Below, one piece after another: positions 44,172 to 52,642 of a DNA stretch of 64,000 nt (the stretch's first letter is position 1; each line of letters begins with the position of its first letter). This DNA is from Leifsonia tongyongensis. GTDB taxonomy: Bacteria; Actinomycetota; Actinomycetes; Actinomycetales; Microbacteriaceae. The stretch lies in contig NZ_JAAGWY010000001.1 of the NCBI RefSeq assembly GCF_010686705.1, positions 1,426,001-1,490,000 of the forward strand. Reading direction: 5' to 3'. The translations under genes and the position numbers were made by a program. The notes beneath the pieces were generated by a model. That model ran no database searches and was not told where the DNA came from. It was given only the letters and a program-made list of their open reading frames with translations.

Positions 44172-44534
44172 CTACGTGTTCGCTTTGACGACCGCGTCGT
44201 CGATGGAGGAGGCGAGACGGCGTTGTTCTTTGCGGATCCAGCTGCCGCCCTCGTAGTTTGCCATGAAGGCTTCAGCGAATTCTGCGGGGTCCTCGCCGAC
44301 GATCTCGCGGATCGGCAACGAGTCGGCTGCACTCCGCTCCATCAGGTCGGCGAGGTCGTCGAGCATCGCCATCAGGGACTGGCTGTCATCGCTCGGCCCG
44401 AGATACATGACGTACCTCTGAAGCGCCTCGGTGGCCTGGCGGTAGCCCTCGGGCAGCTGCTTCACACGCTCCTTGTATTGGAGGTAGCGTTTCTTGCCGC
44501 TGAAATCACCGACAACCTTGTCTATCCATATCAT
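44172..44534 (-). CDS. DUF1048-family protein
   Basis: 120-residue helical cytoplasmic protein. IDKVVGDFSGKKRYLQYKER, the LPEGYRQATEALQRYVMY segment and EIVGEDPAEFAEAFM follow the DUF1048 pattern. The family's function is unknown; its genes usually accompany a PadR regulator, which is absent here. The ATG at 44534 follows AAGGGAA. Confidence 0.75.
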   Translation of the reverse strand: MIWIDKVVGDFSGKKRYLQYKERVKQLPEGYRQATEALQRYVMYLGPSDDSQSLMAMLDDLADLMERSAADSLPIREIVGEDPAEFAEAFMANYEGGSWIRKEQRRLASSIDDAVVKANT

Positions 44535-44593
44535 TAGGTTCCCTTCTACCTGAGTTGCACACGGGCCGGGGTGACCCCCGTGACCTCTCGCGT

Positions 44594-45838
44594 TCAGCTT
44601 GTGGGTCGCGGCGGCCCTTCACGCCCGGCCCACGGGTCGTATTCCGCGATCAGCCGGCCCTGTTCGGGCCGGTCGGACTCGGGCACGTGCTGGAGGTTGA
44701 CCCGCACGCGATACCACTGCGAACTCGAGCCGCGCATCCCGTCGACGAGTTCATCGGCGGGAGACAGTCGGGCTGCGGCGACCGGATGCGCGGACTTCCA
44801 GTGTTCCAGCGCCTCGAGCGCCTCGGGTTTCGTCTTGGTGCGCGCGACTTCGATGAGAGGCATCTGCGAGACGCGACGACCCGCGCCATCCCCAGCACGG
44901 GGCGGCTTCTCGGCCGGACCGAGCTTTTCGGCGAGGGCGAGGAGCGCGTCGAGCGAGCCCGCGGCGTCGTCGATGCCCTCGTGCGGGTCCCCACGCTCGG
45001 AGAACCGGCGAAGAACAGTCGGAACGGTGAACTCCTCCGCGCGACACGACCGCACTTCGCTCCACTCGAGCGGTGTCGAGACGCGAGCGTCGGGCAGAGG
45101 CCGGATCGAGTACGCCGACGCCACCGTGCGGTCCTTCGCGTTCTGGTTGAAGTCGACAAAGACACTCTCGCCGCGCTCCTCCTTCCACCAACGCGCCGTT
45201 GCCAGCCCGGGGGCACGGCTCTCGACCTCCCTGGCCAGCGTCTCGGCTGCGAGCCGAACCTCGCTGAACGCCCACAGAGGTGCGATGCGGACCAGGATGT
45301 GAAGCCCCCGAGAACCACTCGTCTTAGGCCAGCCGACGAGGCCGTGGTCTTCGAGCACCTCCCGGGCCACGAAGGAGACGTCCACGATCCGGGACCAGTC
45401 CACGCCCGGCATCGGGTCGAGGTCGACGCGGAGCTCGTCGGGGTGGTCGAGGTCTTCGGCCCGGACGGCATGCGGGTTGAGGTCCAGGCAGCCGAGGTTC
45501 GACACCCAGGCGAGCCCGGCGGCATTTCGTATGACCGCCTCCTCAGCGGACGTCCCGCTTGCGTAGTGCAACGTCGCGGTGTCGATGTAGTCCGGATGGG
45601 CGTCCGGAACGCGTTTTTGGAAGAACGGCTCCTGCGACAGCCCCTTGACGAAGCGTTTCAGCACCATAGGGCGGCCGCCCGCGCCCCGCAGCGCACCGTC
45701 GGCGACGGCGAGGTAGTAGCGCGCGAGATCGAGCTTGGTCAGCCCGGGGCCCGGGAACACGACCTTGTCCGGACTCGAGATGCGCACCTGGTGCCCGTCG
45801 GCCTCGAGGAAAGTCTCCGACTTCGATGAGGGGCTCAT
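44594..45838 (-). CDS. LigD-type primase/polymerase domain protein (stand-alone)
   Basis: 414 residues. Residues about 10-290 match the archaeo-eukaryotic primase-like polymerase domain of LigD: paired catalytic Asp in RVDLDP, SGSRGLHI nucleotide motif, and the third Asp in VFVDFNQN. The C-terminal 110 residues are a separate small domain. Ligase and phosphoesterase domains of full LigD are missing and no Ku gene is adjacent, so it could fill gaps in end-joining or act independently. Start at ATG 45838. Confidence 0.85.
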   Translation of the reverse strand: MSPSSKSETFLEADGHQVRISSPDKVVFPGPGLTKLDLARYYLAVADGALRGAGGRPMVLKRFVKGLSQEPFFQKRVPDAHPDYIDTATLHYASGTSAEEAVIRNAAGLAWVSNLGCLDLNPHAVRAEDLDHPDELRVDLDPMPGVDWSRIVDVSFVAREVLEDHGLVGWPKTSGSRGLHILVRIAPLWAFSEVRLAAETLAREVESRAPGLATARWWKEERGESVFVDFNQNAKDRTVASAYSIRPLPDARVSTPLEWSEVRSCRAEEFTVPTVLRRFSERGDPHEGIDDAAGSLDALLALAEKLGPAEKPPRAGDGAGRRVSQMPLIEVARTKTKPEALEALEHWKSAHPVAAARLSPADELVDGMRGSSSQWYRVRVNLQHVPESDRPEQGRLIAEYDPWAGREGPPRPTS

Positions 45839-46146
45839 AGTCTGACGCTAGTCGCGACCGGTCCCTCCAGCCAGAGCCCTTGCCTCCATGCCGCAGCTGC
45901 CCACTGCAGGCAGAACGCGTCACACGTTTCTAGGACCGCGCGATTTGCCAACATTTTGTCCACACTTGAATAAGCGGGAGTGTTATCAGCGTGATCATGG
46001 AGGCATCAAGATGCGCGGAATTCCGCGGATTTCGCCTCTGAGGTACTACCCGTCGGACGCTGAACTAGAGCACACGGCTCATAATCGGTCTGCCGGACTC
46101 ACGTCCTGCTGCTACTACGGAATTCATGGATCTCGCCAGCGGGGTC
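45839..46146. other. Gap between polymerase and panD genes; possible short ORF
   Basis: This 300-base, relatively AT-rich gap contains GGAGG seven bases before an ATG at 46011 that opens a 71-codon plus-strand frame running into panD antisense; its product resembles nothing and is probably chance. A 61-base repeat (46015-46075) shared with 49778-49838 lies here. Confidence 0.35.
46015..46075 (+). repeat. Degenerate dispersed repeat, copy 1
   Basis: GCGGAATTCCGCGGA, 29 variable bases, then GCTGAACTAGAGCACAC. Copy 2 at 49778-49838 has the same two conserved ends (14/15 and 16/17 matches) at exactly the same spacing and orientation. Confidence 0.6.
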
Positions 46147-46566
46147 TCATTCGAGCCTCGCGGTATGTGGTGGGGAGTAGAGGCCCTCGCTGTGCGTGCC
46201 GGCGGCATCGGCATCCACTGCGATGATCCGGTTCTTGGCGTCCACATGCACAACTGTGGGCTCGAAGCCGTCCAGCTCCTCGCTCGCGAGCTGGGCGTAC
46301 GAGATGATGATCACTAAGTCGCCAATATGGGCCAGGTGCGCGGCCGCTCCGTTCACGCCGACGACGCCTGATCCTCGTTCACCGGCAATCAGGTACGTCT
46401 CGAAACGGTTGCCGTTCGCGATGTTGACAACGCTGACCTGCTCACCCGGTAACAGGTCAGCGGCATCCATCAGATCGAGATCGACCGTCAGTGAACCGAC
46501 ATAATGGAGCGACGCATCGGTCACTGTCGCGCGATGGATCTTCGACTTGAACATCGTTCGAAGCAT
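46147..46566 (-). CDS. panD: Aspartate 1-decarboxylase (pyruvoyl-dependent)
   Basis: 139-residue proenzyme making beta-alanine for pantothenate and Co[16 protein letters not shown] is the family start, and the self-cleavage site Gly24-Ser25 (HYVGSLTVD) that generates the pyruvoyl cofactor is intact. [19 protein letters not shown] is the conserved core. ATG 46566 is supported by AAGGAG upstream and the conserved N-terminus. It stands alone, away from panB/panC. Confidence 0.95.
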   Translation of the reverse strand: MLRTMFKSKIHRATVTDASLHYVGSLTVDLDLMDAADLLPGEQVSVVNIANGNRFETYLIAGERGSGVVGVNGAAAHLAHIGDLVIIISYAQLASEELDGFEPTVVHVDAKNRIIAVDADAAGTHSEGLYSPPHTARLE

Positions 46567-46669
46567 CGGACTGGCTCTCCTTCTTCGTCTCTGGCGCTGG
46601 CTCAACCATCATCCTTCACTGACGTGTCACATCCAGGCCAGCGGAGCCGGCATCGAACCAGGTCATGCG

Positions 46670-47647
46670 TTATGACTCGCGAGTTGCAACGTCCAGGACG
46701 GTCTTTCCGGAGTTCTTCGTCTGACCCCTGCTGCCGTATGCGGCGCGTCCCTCAGCCAACGGGTAGACCTGTGCCACCGCGACTTCGAGGTCTCCCGCCG
46801 CCAGCTCGGCCCCCAGGCGGTTGAGGGCGTCGGTGCGAGCTTCGACGAGGAAGAAGTTTGCGTCGACTCCGTACTTCTGGGCGAGGTCGGCGTCGGGAGC
46901 TTCCTGGAGCGTGATGACCCGACCGCCAGGTCGAACCGCGCGGTACAGCCAGTCGGGTGTGCCGGCCCCGACGGCGTCGATCGAAGCGTCGAAGCTCCCC
47001 GCTGCGATTTCTGCGGGTTCGTCGGCGACGAGAACCTCGTCCGCTCCGAGTCGCTTCGCGTGCTCGACAGAGGCCGATGAGCGGACGGTGACGGTGACTG
47101 ACAGGCCCATGCGGTGGGCGAACTGGGTGAGGAAGGAGGCTACCGCCCCAGTACCACCGCGCACCAGCAGCCGCTGCCCGGATGTGAGCCCCAGAGCCTC
47201 CTCCAGAGCTTCCATTGCGGTGAGTGCCGGTAGCACCGCTGCGGCGGCCACCACGTCGGAGACACCAGCTGGTTTCAAGGCGAGGCTGGCCGAGGGCACC
47301 AGGACATACTCCGCAGCTGCGCCGTCGCGGTTGAACGGGACGAGGCCGAAGACCTCGTCCCCGACTGTGATCCCCTCAACCGCGGGGCCCACCGCTTCGA
47401 CGACGCCGGAGAACTCATGTGAAGGGATTATCGGGGTGCGGTCAACGCCATTGGCCTCCCACGTCTCGTCCCAGGTCAGCTCATCGAAGGTGATGGCCGC
47501 CGCGTTCACCCGAACGCAGACTTCCGAGCCGCTTGGAGCCTTCGGAGCGGGAGCGTCTTCGTACACCAACTGCTCGGCGCCACCCCGAGCATGGGCACGC
47601 AAGGCCTTCATCAGTCCTGCGGGCGCGTTTGACTCGGCGGTGTTCAT
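46670..47647 (-). CDS. NADP-dependent MDR oxidoreductase (quinone-oxidoreductase-like)
   Basis: 325 residues: GroES-like N-terminal domain (IIPSHEFSGVVEAVG) and Rossmann domain (VRGGTGAVASFLTQFA). The cysteine ligands of zinc alcohol dehydrogenases are absent, as in quinone oxidoreductases and enoyl reductases of this family. The ATG at 47647 follows AGAAGG. The substrate is unknown. It stands alone within the accessory-looking stretch. Confidence 0.88.
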   Translation of the reverse strand: MNTAESNAPAGLMKALRAHARGGAEQLVYEDAPAPKAPSGSEVCVRVNAAAITFDELTWDETWEANGVDRTPIIPSHEFSGVVEAVGPAVEGITVGDEVFGLVPFNRDGAAAEYVLVPSASLALKPAGVSDVVAAAAVLPALTAMEALEEALGLTSGQRLLVRGGTGAVASFLTQFAHRMGLSVTVTVRSSASVEHAKRLGADEVLVADEPAEIAAGSFDASIDAVGAGTPDWLYRAVRPGGRVITLQEAPDADLAQKYGVDANFFLVEARTDALNRLGAELAAGDLEVAVAQVYPLAEGRAAYGSRGQTKNSGKTVLDVATRES

Positions 47648-47949
47648 CGGAGCCTTCTCTCTTTGTGTCTCTGGGTGGGCATGATTAACCACCTGATTCT
47701 GGCCATGGATTGGATTGCAACGCCTGCCGCGAGGATTGAGATGAAAGCAAGGTAGACGTAGGAGCAACTCGAGCAGAGTTCACGATTGTCGATCAATTTT
47801 GGAAGGTTAGCGAAGCCACACATAACGATCACCCCGCATTTATCCCGCACATTGAAGCAAACCCAGCGTGATTCTAATCAGGCCCGGACACCCGATAACC
47901 CCCGAAAATCAAGGGAATCGCGCCCACTCCGACCCAAGCAGATCTATCG
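47648..47949. other. AT-richer non-coding gap
   Basis: About 300 bases upstream of the oxidoreductase gene with a visibly lower GC content than the flanks. I see no convincing gene; a 68-codon minus-strand frame with one hydrophobic stretch lacks a ribosome site and a family resemblance. Confidence 0.4.
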
Positions 47950-47992
47950 GAACCTAATCGTGGTGTCGCGGGTTCAAGTCCCGCCCCGCTAC
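47950..47992 (+). other. tRNA 3' fragment (possible attachment site)
   Basis: A T-arm GCGGG-TTCAAGT-CCCGC (47968-47984) is followed by CCCGCTAC, as at the end of a tRNA, and preceded by a variable-loop-like TGGTGTC. No 5' half exists upstream: the bases before 47950 cannot form D- or acceptor stems. The fragment is followed by an intact terminator hairpin, as tRNA genes often are. This is the usual residue of integrase-mediated insertion. Confidence 0.6.
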
Positions 47993-48000
47993 TGAAGGCC

Positions 48001-48027
48001 CCGAGATCTCGCCATCTCGGTCTTTTT
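48001..48027 (+). terminator. Rho-independent terminator behind the tRNA fragment
   Basis: CCGAGAT pairs with ATCTCGG around CTCGCC, followed by TCTTTTT. There is no intact plus-strand gene before it; it presumably once served the tRNA. Confidence 0.75.
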
Positions 48028-48089
48028 CATGCGCTCAGGTCGGTGGGTTTGGGACACGTCGGGGGCATCCGTCTGTCTCTTAGCAGAGA

Positions 48090-49673
48090 TCAGCCGTCGA
48101 GACCGATGCGGATTCCTGAGAAGAGCGGGTTCACCTTCGCGTCGCGCGTGCCGAGCGGTGCGAGGTGGAACGCCTTCTCGATGGTGGCGACGATCGAGGT
48201 GGTGTCGTACGAGGTGTGGTCGACGCCCGACCCCTCGAACTTCTTGCTCACGAGCAGGGCGGGGATGCGGGTGCCCGGACCCCACTTGTCGACGACGGGA
48301 GGCGCGACATGGTCGGACTGGCCGCCGAACTCGTCGTATGTGACGACGACCAGCGTGTCCTTGCCGTCAGGGCCGTCCGTGATCGTCTTCAGCAGGTCGA
48401 CGAGGTGGTCGCTGCCGTCCGGCTCGCTCGCGTAGCCGGGGTGCTCGTTCTCGTCGCCATAGGGCTTCACGAAGCTGACCGTCGGGAGGGTCCCGTCGTT
48501 GGCAGCGGCGATGAACTTCGTCTCGTCCTGCAGGTGTGCGCGACCGGGCTGGCCGGGAGCGTACGCGGCGAAATAGTTGAACGGCTGGTGGTGATACTGG
48601 AAGTTGACGCCCGGGTGCCCGGCGACCGCGTCATCCCAGCCGCCCGAGTACCAGTTCCACGAGATGCCCGCAGCCGTCATCCGGTCGCCGATGTTCGGAT
48701 ACTTCGTGTCGTCGATCAGCGGCAGCTGCGCACCCGAGGCATGCGGCGGAGACGCCGGCTGGATCGTGTTGACTGCGAAGTTGCCGCATGCGGCGGCGTA
48801 GTCGTTCCCCCCGCCGGGGCACGCCATCGTCCACTGCGTGTCCTTCACGGTGCCCGTCGGCGTGTACTGCGGGTAGGTGTTCGGCATCCCGTTCGCATCC
48901 ACGATCGAGTTGTTCACCGTCGCCGTTGTGTCCAGCGGTGTCCGCGCGGCGATCAGCCACTGATGGTTCAGGAACGAACCGCCGAAGGCGCCCTGGAAGA
49001 AGTCGTCCGCGAGCACGTAGTTCGGCGCGCCGTCGCTGTGCAGGTACTGGTAGATCGGCAGCCGCGCTGTGTCGTACTGGCCCTGGGTCAGGCCGACCGC
49101 ATCCGAACCCGTCGTGTAGCGGTCCATCTTGCCGCCGTCGATCTGGTATTGCTCCTGGTAGAAGCGGTGCACGAGATCGCGGGTGCACCCACCGGACGCC
49201 CCGGTGCCGTTCAGCCACCCGTTCGGCTTGAATGGGGTGCCCTGGACCGCTGGCGGGCAGGTCGTGTCGGTCGGCGCGATGTAGTCGTCGATCGTGAACG
49301 TGTGGTTGGCGAAGTGGCTCACGATGTTGTGCGTGGTGTCCGTGCACGACGCCGACAGCGGCGGCGACGCGAGGTTCACATCGACCTGAGGCAGACAGTC
49401 GTACGTCGTACCGTTCTGCGCGACCTGAGCGACGCTCTGGCTGCCGTTCACGGCCTGGCCGTTCACCGACCCCCACCCCCCGTACAGGTTGTCGAAGGAG
49501 TGGTTCTCCTCGTAGATCACCACGAGGTGCTTGAACCCGCCCGGGATGGTCGACGGATGACCGTTTCCGGACGATCCGGCGCCGGCATCCCCCACGGCCG
49601 CCGCCGCGGGCATGACAGTGCCGGCGAGCGCAACCGCGGCGATCGTGGCGAGGATGGTGAATCGCTTGGACAT
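48090..49673 (-). CDS. Secreted phosphoesterase (acid phosphatase/phospholipase C superfamily, PF04185)
   Basis: 527 residues with a cleavable signal peptide (about residues 1-26). EENHSFDNLYGG near residue 54 is the metal-binding signature of the alkaline-phosphatase-like phosphoesterase family, and VVTYDEFGGQSDHVAPP holds the C-terminal metal ligands. It probably releases phosphate from extracellular esters or phospholipids. The ATG at 49673 has GGAGG upstream. Eight or more Cys residues suggest disulfides. Confidence 0.9.
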   Translation of the reverse strand: MSKRFTILATIAAVALAGTVMPAAAAVGDAGAGSSGNGHPSTIPGGFKHLVVIYEENHSFDNLYGGWGSVNGQAVNGSQSVAQVAQNGTTYDCLPQVDVNLASPPLSASCTDTTHNIVSHFANHTFTIDDYIAPTDTTCPPAVQGTPFKPNGWLNGTGASGGCTRDLVHRFYQEQYQIDGGKMDRYTTGSDAVGLTQGQYDTARLPIYQYLHSDGAPNYVLADDFFQGAFGGSFLNHQWLIAARTPLDTTATVNNSIVDANGMPNTYPQYTPTGTVKDTQWTMACPGGGNDYAAACGNFAVNTIQPASPPHASGAQLPLIDDTKYPNIGDRMTAAGISWNWYSGGWDDAVAGHPGVNFQYHHQPFNYFAAYAPGQPGRAHLQDETKFIAAANDGTLPTVSFVKPYGDENEHPGYASEPDGSDHLVDLLKTITDGPDGKDTLVVVTYDEFGGQSDHVAPPVVDKWGPGTRIPALLVSKKFEGSGVDHTSYDTTSIVATIEKAFHLAPLGTRDAKVNPLFSGIRIGLDG

Positions 49674-50207
49674 GGCACTACCTCCAGATCGGGTGGGCGT
49701 CTGGGCGAGACCTTCACGCTACTGCGCCTGAAGGTGCCGCCACAATGACCGAAAGGTGATTGCGAGTGTGAAGAACCACGGAATTCCGCGGAATCTCCGG
49801 ACGACCCAGCAGCCGATGAGGGCTGAACGAGAGCACACACTGGATAGTGGCGACTTCGGCAGGAGGCCGTCAATAGCAAGGACACACGCGGAGTGACCTC
49901 CGCGGTCCATTGATGGTGAGGCGGAAGAGACAGGCCCAAAGCTTGGTATGCAACTACTGGGTGCGGGTTGACGCCATCCCCGCCTCGCTTCCATCGGGCC
50001 CGCTGCTCATCGGCAGCTTCCATCTCGGGAACGATTCGGAGCGCAGTCAGGTTGTCTAGCACCGCGCCATAGAGCTCCTTCGCTTCTAAAGGGGACGCGG
50101 AGGTCCAAGATCACGTTGGCGAGGTAGCTCGAATTGTCCTACGGCGAGGACGAGTGTTGAGCCTAGCTGTCCGGGATGGGCGTCGACCGGTGCGCATGAC
50201 GGGTGCC
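49674..50207. other. Large gap without a recognisable gene
   Basis: Short open frames on both strands have no ribosome sites or family resemblance. The gap includes the promoter region of the phosphoesterase gene, the second copy of a dispersed repeat (49778-49838) and the start of the sugar-kinase upstream region. It may hold decayed genes. Confidence 0.45.
49778..49838 (+). repeat. Degenerate dispersed repeat, copy 2
   Basis: ACGGAATTCCGCGGA, 29 variable bases, then GCTGAACGAGAGCACAC; see copy 1 at 46015-46075. The two copies lie on either side of the tRNA fragment at 47950. Confidence 0.6.
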
Positions 50208-50222
50208 TGTTACTTTGTAACA
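50208..50222. promoter_or_regulatory. Palindromic operator candidate upstream of the PfkB kinase
   Basis: TGTTACTTTGTAACA is a perfect 6-3-6 palindrome 32 bases before the kinase ATG. It is unlike the CG-centred LacI operators nearby, so a different regulator family would bind it. Confidence 0.5.
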
Positions 50223-50254
50223 ACGAGTCCACTGGTGCTTTGGAGGCTGGCAAG

Positions 50255-51181
50255 ATGACCGGTGCCCATGCGATCGTGATCGGCGAAGCCCTTGTCGACG
50301 TTATCCGGGACGCCGCAGGCGGCATACGGCGTCATGCCGGCGGCAGTCCGATGAACGTTGCGGTCGGGCTGGGTCGTCTCGGCATCGACACGACTCTTGT
50401 GACCCAACTCGGAGACGACGACAACGGTCGGATGATCGTTGAGCACCTCCGCGATTCGGCCGTCACCATCGAGGACGGCTCGATAACGGTCGATCCGACC
50501 TCGACCGCTACTGCAAACCTCGATGCGTCAGGAGCGGCAACCTACGATTTCGACCTGCGCTGGGGCATCGAAGTCCCCGTCGTCGGCGGGGCCGATCTCA
50601 TCCACACGGGATCGATCGGTTCCATCCTGGAGCCTGGTGCGGAATCCGTTCGCTCAGTGTTCGCCTCGGCGGATCCATCCGTGCTCTTGAGCTTCGACCC
50701 GAACATCCGGCCCGCGATCATGGGAGACCATGACGAGGTCACGCGCCTCGTCGAGGACCTCGCCGCCCGATGTCATGTGGTGAAGATGAGCGACGAGGAC
50801 GCCGCGTGGCTCTACCCGCAGCGAAGCCTCGACGACATCGCCGACCAATACATCGCCGGCGGTACAACGCTGTTCGCTGTGACCCGCGGTCGGGACGGCT
50901 GCTTGATCCGCACCGATGCCGTGGAGGTGGTCCTGCCGGCACCTGCGGTCGCCGTCGTCGACACGGTAGGTGCAGGCGACGCCTTCATGTCCGGGCTCCT
51001 GTACGCGATTCTCGGCTCCGGGCTGACAGGTTCCGTCTTGACGGGCCGGCTCGATCGTGCGGGTGTCGAGCACGTCGCTGGGATTGCCCTGCGGTCGGCT
51101 GCGATCACGGTTGCGCGCGCCGGTGCGAACCCTCCACGCGCGGGAGAGCTGCCCGTCGAACCCGTCCGGTCCCGGGACTGA
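50255..51181 (+). CDS. PfkB-family sugar kinase (fructokinase-like)
   Basis: 308 residues of the ribokinase fold: GEALVDVI and GGSPMNVAVGLGRLG at the N-terminus (sugar binding), FDPNIRP mid-protein, and the catalytic/anion-hole motif DTVGAGDAF near residue 232. These features fit fructokinases, and the neighbouring FrcBCA-like fructose importer supports that reading. The ATG at 50255 follows TGGAGG. Confidence 0.87.
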   Translation: MTGAHAIVIGEALVDVIRDAAGGIRRHAGGSPMNVAVGLGRLGIDTTLVTQLGDDDNGRMIVEHLRDSAVTIEDGSITVDPTSTATANLDASGAATYDFDLRWGIEVPVVGGADLIHTGSIGSILEPGAESVRSVFASADPSVLLSFDPNIRPAIMGDHDEVTRLVEDLAARCHVVKMSDEDAAWLYPQRSLDDIADQYIAGGTTLFAVTRGRDGCLIRTDAVEVVLPAPAVAVVDTVGAGDAFMSGLLYAILGSGLTGSVLTGRLDRAGVEHVAGIALRSAAITVARAGANPPRAGELPVEPVRSRD

Positions 51182-51216
51182 GGCGTCCGACGCACCCGAG
51201 CGCTAGGGTTCTCGGC

Positions 51217-51834
51217 GTGGGGTGGTGGGTGAGATTCCGTAAACGACGAAGGCCCGAGTTCAGACGCTTCGACGCGTCCAGCCTCGACTCGCCGAAACCG
51301 ACCTCGCTCGAGCATGCGCTCGAGGAGGGGCTGATGATCGCCGAATATGCGACCAGGCTGGCTTTGCGGAACGCCATCACGATCCGTGCGCTTCGACACG
51401 GGGATCCGTTCCAGGCCCGACATTTCCTGCCGGAGGCCGGTGATGTCCTTCGCGGATTGGCGGCCGAGTCTTCTCGTGCTGCGGCCCGGGTCGCCGGCGA
51501 CCGCGAGTGGGCATCGCATTTGGACGGGCCGTCGGAACACGTTCACGACTACCGCCCCGTCGACGACCTGAACCTCCGACGGCGGGAAGGGCTCTCGCGT
51601 GCTCTCGCAAGTGCCCTCCTCGAACGTGCGGACGACGAGTCCTTCCTCCTCGAACTCATCGAGCGTGCGCGGGAAGACGCCTGGTTCGACATCGCTCGTT
51701 CGATCGAAGAACGTCTCGTCGCGCGTGAGGCGTCAATAGAGACGGACCCGACTGAACGTCTGCTGCGTATCCAGGAATTTGTCGAGATCGACCTGCAGGC
51801 GCTCATCGACGCGACCGGCGCCGACCCTGAGTGA
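51217..51834 (+). CDS. Hypothetical protein (helical, charged)
   Basis: 205 residues, no signal peptide or membrane helix, predicted mostly alpha-helical with many Arg/Glu. It begins VGWWVRFRKRRRPEF. TAGGGT lies seven bases before the GTG at 51217 with no ribosome site, the leaderless pattern of other genes here, which supports the gene and its start. I recognise no family. It converges on the SDR gene, leaving nine bases between. Confidence 0.65.
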   Translation: MGWWVRFRKRRRPEFRRFDASSLDSPKPTSLEHALEEGLMIAEYATRLALRNAITIRALRHGDPFQARHFLPEAGDVLRGLAAESSRAAARVAGDREWASHLDGPSEHVHDYRPVDDLNLRRREGLSRALASALLERADDESFLLELIERAREDAWFDIARSIEERLVAREASIETDPTERLLRIQEFVEIDLQALIDATGADPE

Positions 51835-51842
51835 GTGTCGGT

Positions 51843-52610
51843 CTAGAAGGTGCTGTATCCGCCGTCGACGGTCAGCACCGAGCCGGTCATGAAGCTTGAT
51901 GCGTCGCTGGCGAGGAATACAACGGCCGGCCCGAGCTCGTCGGGTTCGCCGGCGCGCTGCTGTGGTGTGTCCTCGATCCAGTACCGCTGAAAGCGGGGCT
52001 CGTGTATGGGGGACATGTCGGTATGCATGTATCCGGGGGCGAGGGCATTCACTCGGACGTTGTGTGGCGCCCACTCGGCGGCGAGACTGCGCGTGAGGTG
52101 GTGCACTGCGGCCTTGGACGCGTTGTATGCCGGCTGCCATTGCGGCCGGTTGACGATGGATGCGGACATCGAGCCGATATTGACGATCGTCCCGCCGCCG
52201 GATTCGATCATGTGCCGCCCGAACACCTGGCTGGCGATCCAGACGCCGTCGAGGTTGACATCCATCACCTGACGCCACTCCTCATCGGTCACCTCGAGGG
52301 CGGGTTTGTGGATGCAGGCCCCGGCGTTATTGACCAGGATGTCGACGCGGCCGAAGCGTTGGATGGCGTTGCGCGCGATCCGCTCGACGTCGGCGCGGGA
52401 GGTCACGTCGGCGAGCACAGCGAGGCATTCTGTCCCGATCGCCTCGAGTTCTTGCTTCACGAGGGCAGCGGCCTCGGCGTTCCGTCCGACGATGACGATG
52501 TTCGCACCGGCCTCGGCGAGGGCGCGGGCGAAGGCGCGACCGAGGCCGCGCGTGGATCCCGTGACGACGGCGGTGCGTCCGTGGAGGTCGAAGCGATCGA
52601 GTACTGGCAT
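51843..52610 (-). CDS. Short-chain dehydrogenase/reductase (polyol or gluconate dehydrogenase type)
   Basis: 255-residue classical SDR: cofactor loop TGSTRGLGRA, NNAGA, catalytic Ser in NIGSMSAS and YNASK. It ends with the usual VDGGYSTF. It follows the LacI gene by 32 bases in the same direction, so it is co-expressed with the regulator. Next to a fructose-type importer and kinase, oxidation of a polyol to a ketose or the reverse is plausible, but the substrate is inferred. Confidence 0.88.
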   Translation of the reverse strand: MPVLDRFDLHGRTAVVTGSTRGLGRAFARALAEAGANIVIVGRNAEAAALVKQELEAIGTECLAVLADVTSRADVERIARNAIQRFGRVDILVNNAGACIHKPALEVTDEEWRQVMDVNLDGVWIASQVFGRHMIESGGGTIVNIGSMSASIVNRPQWQPAYNASKAAVHHLTRSLAAEWAPHNVRVNALAPGYMHTDMSPIHEPRFQRYWIEDTPQQRAGEPDELGPAVVFLASDASSFMTGSVLTVDGGYSTF

Positions 52611-52642
52611 TCGTGTTCCCTCTGTTTCGCGATTCGGTCAGG

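Noticed and set aside
46011-46226. A 71-codon plus-strand gene after a GGAGG site
   Set aside because: The product is compositionally random (Arg/Tyr/Cys-rich), overlaps panD antisense, and the region is explained in part by a dispersed repeat.
47644-47850. A 68-codon minus-strand membrane peptide gene
   Set aside because: It has one hydrophobic stretch but no ribosome site, and it overlaps the oxidoreductase gene start.
47950-47992. A functional tRNA gene
   Set aside because: Only the T-arm and 3' acceptor strand are present; no D-arm, anticodon arm or 5' acceptor strand can be formed from the upstream bases.
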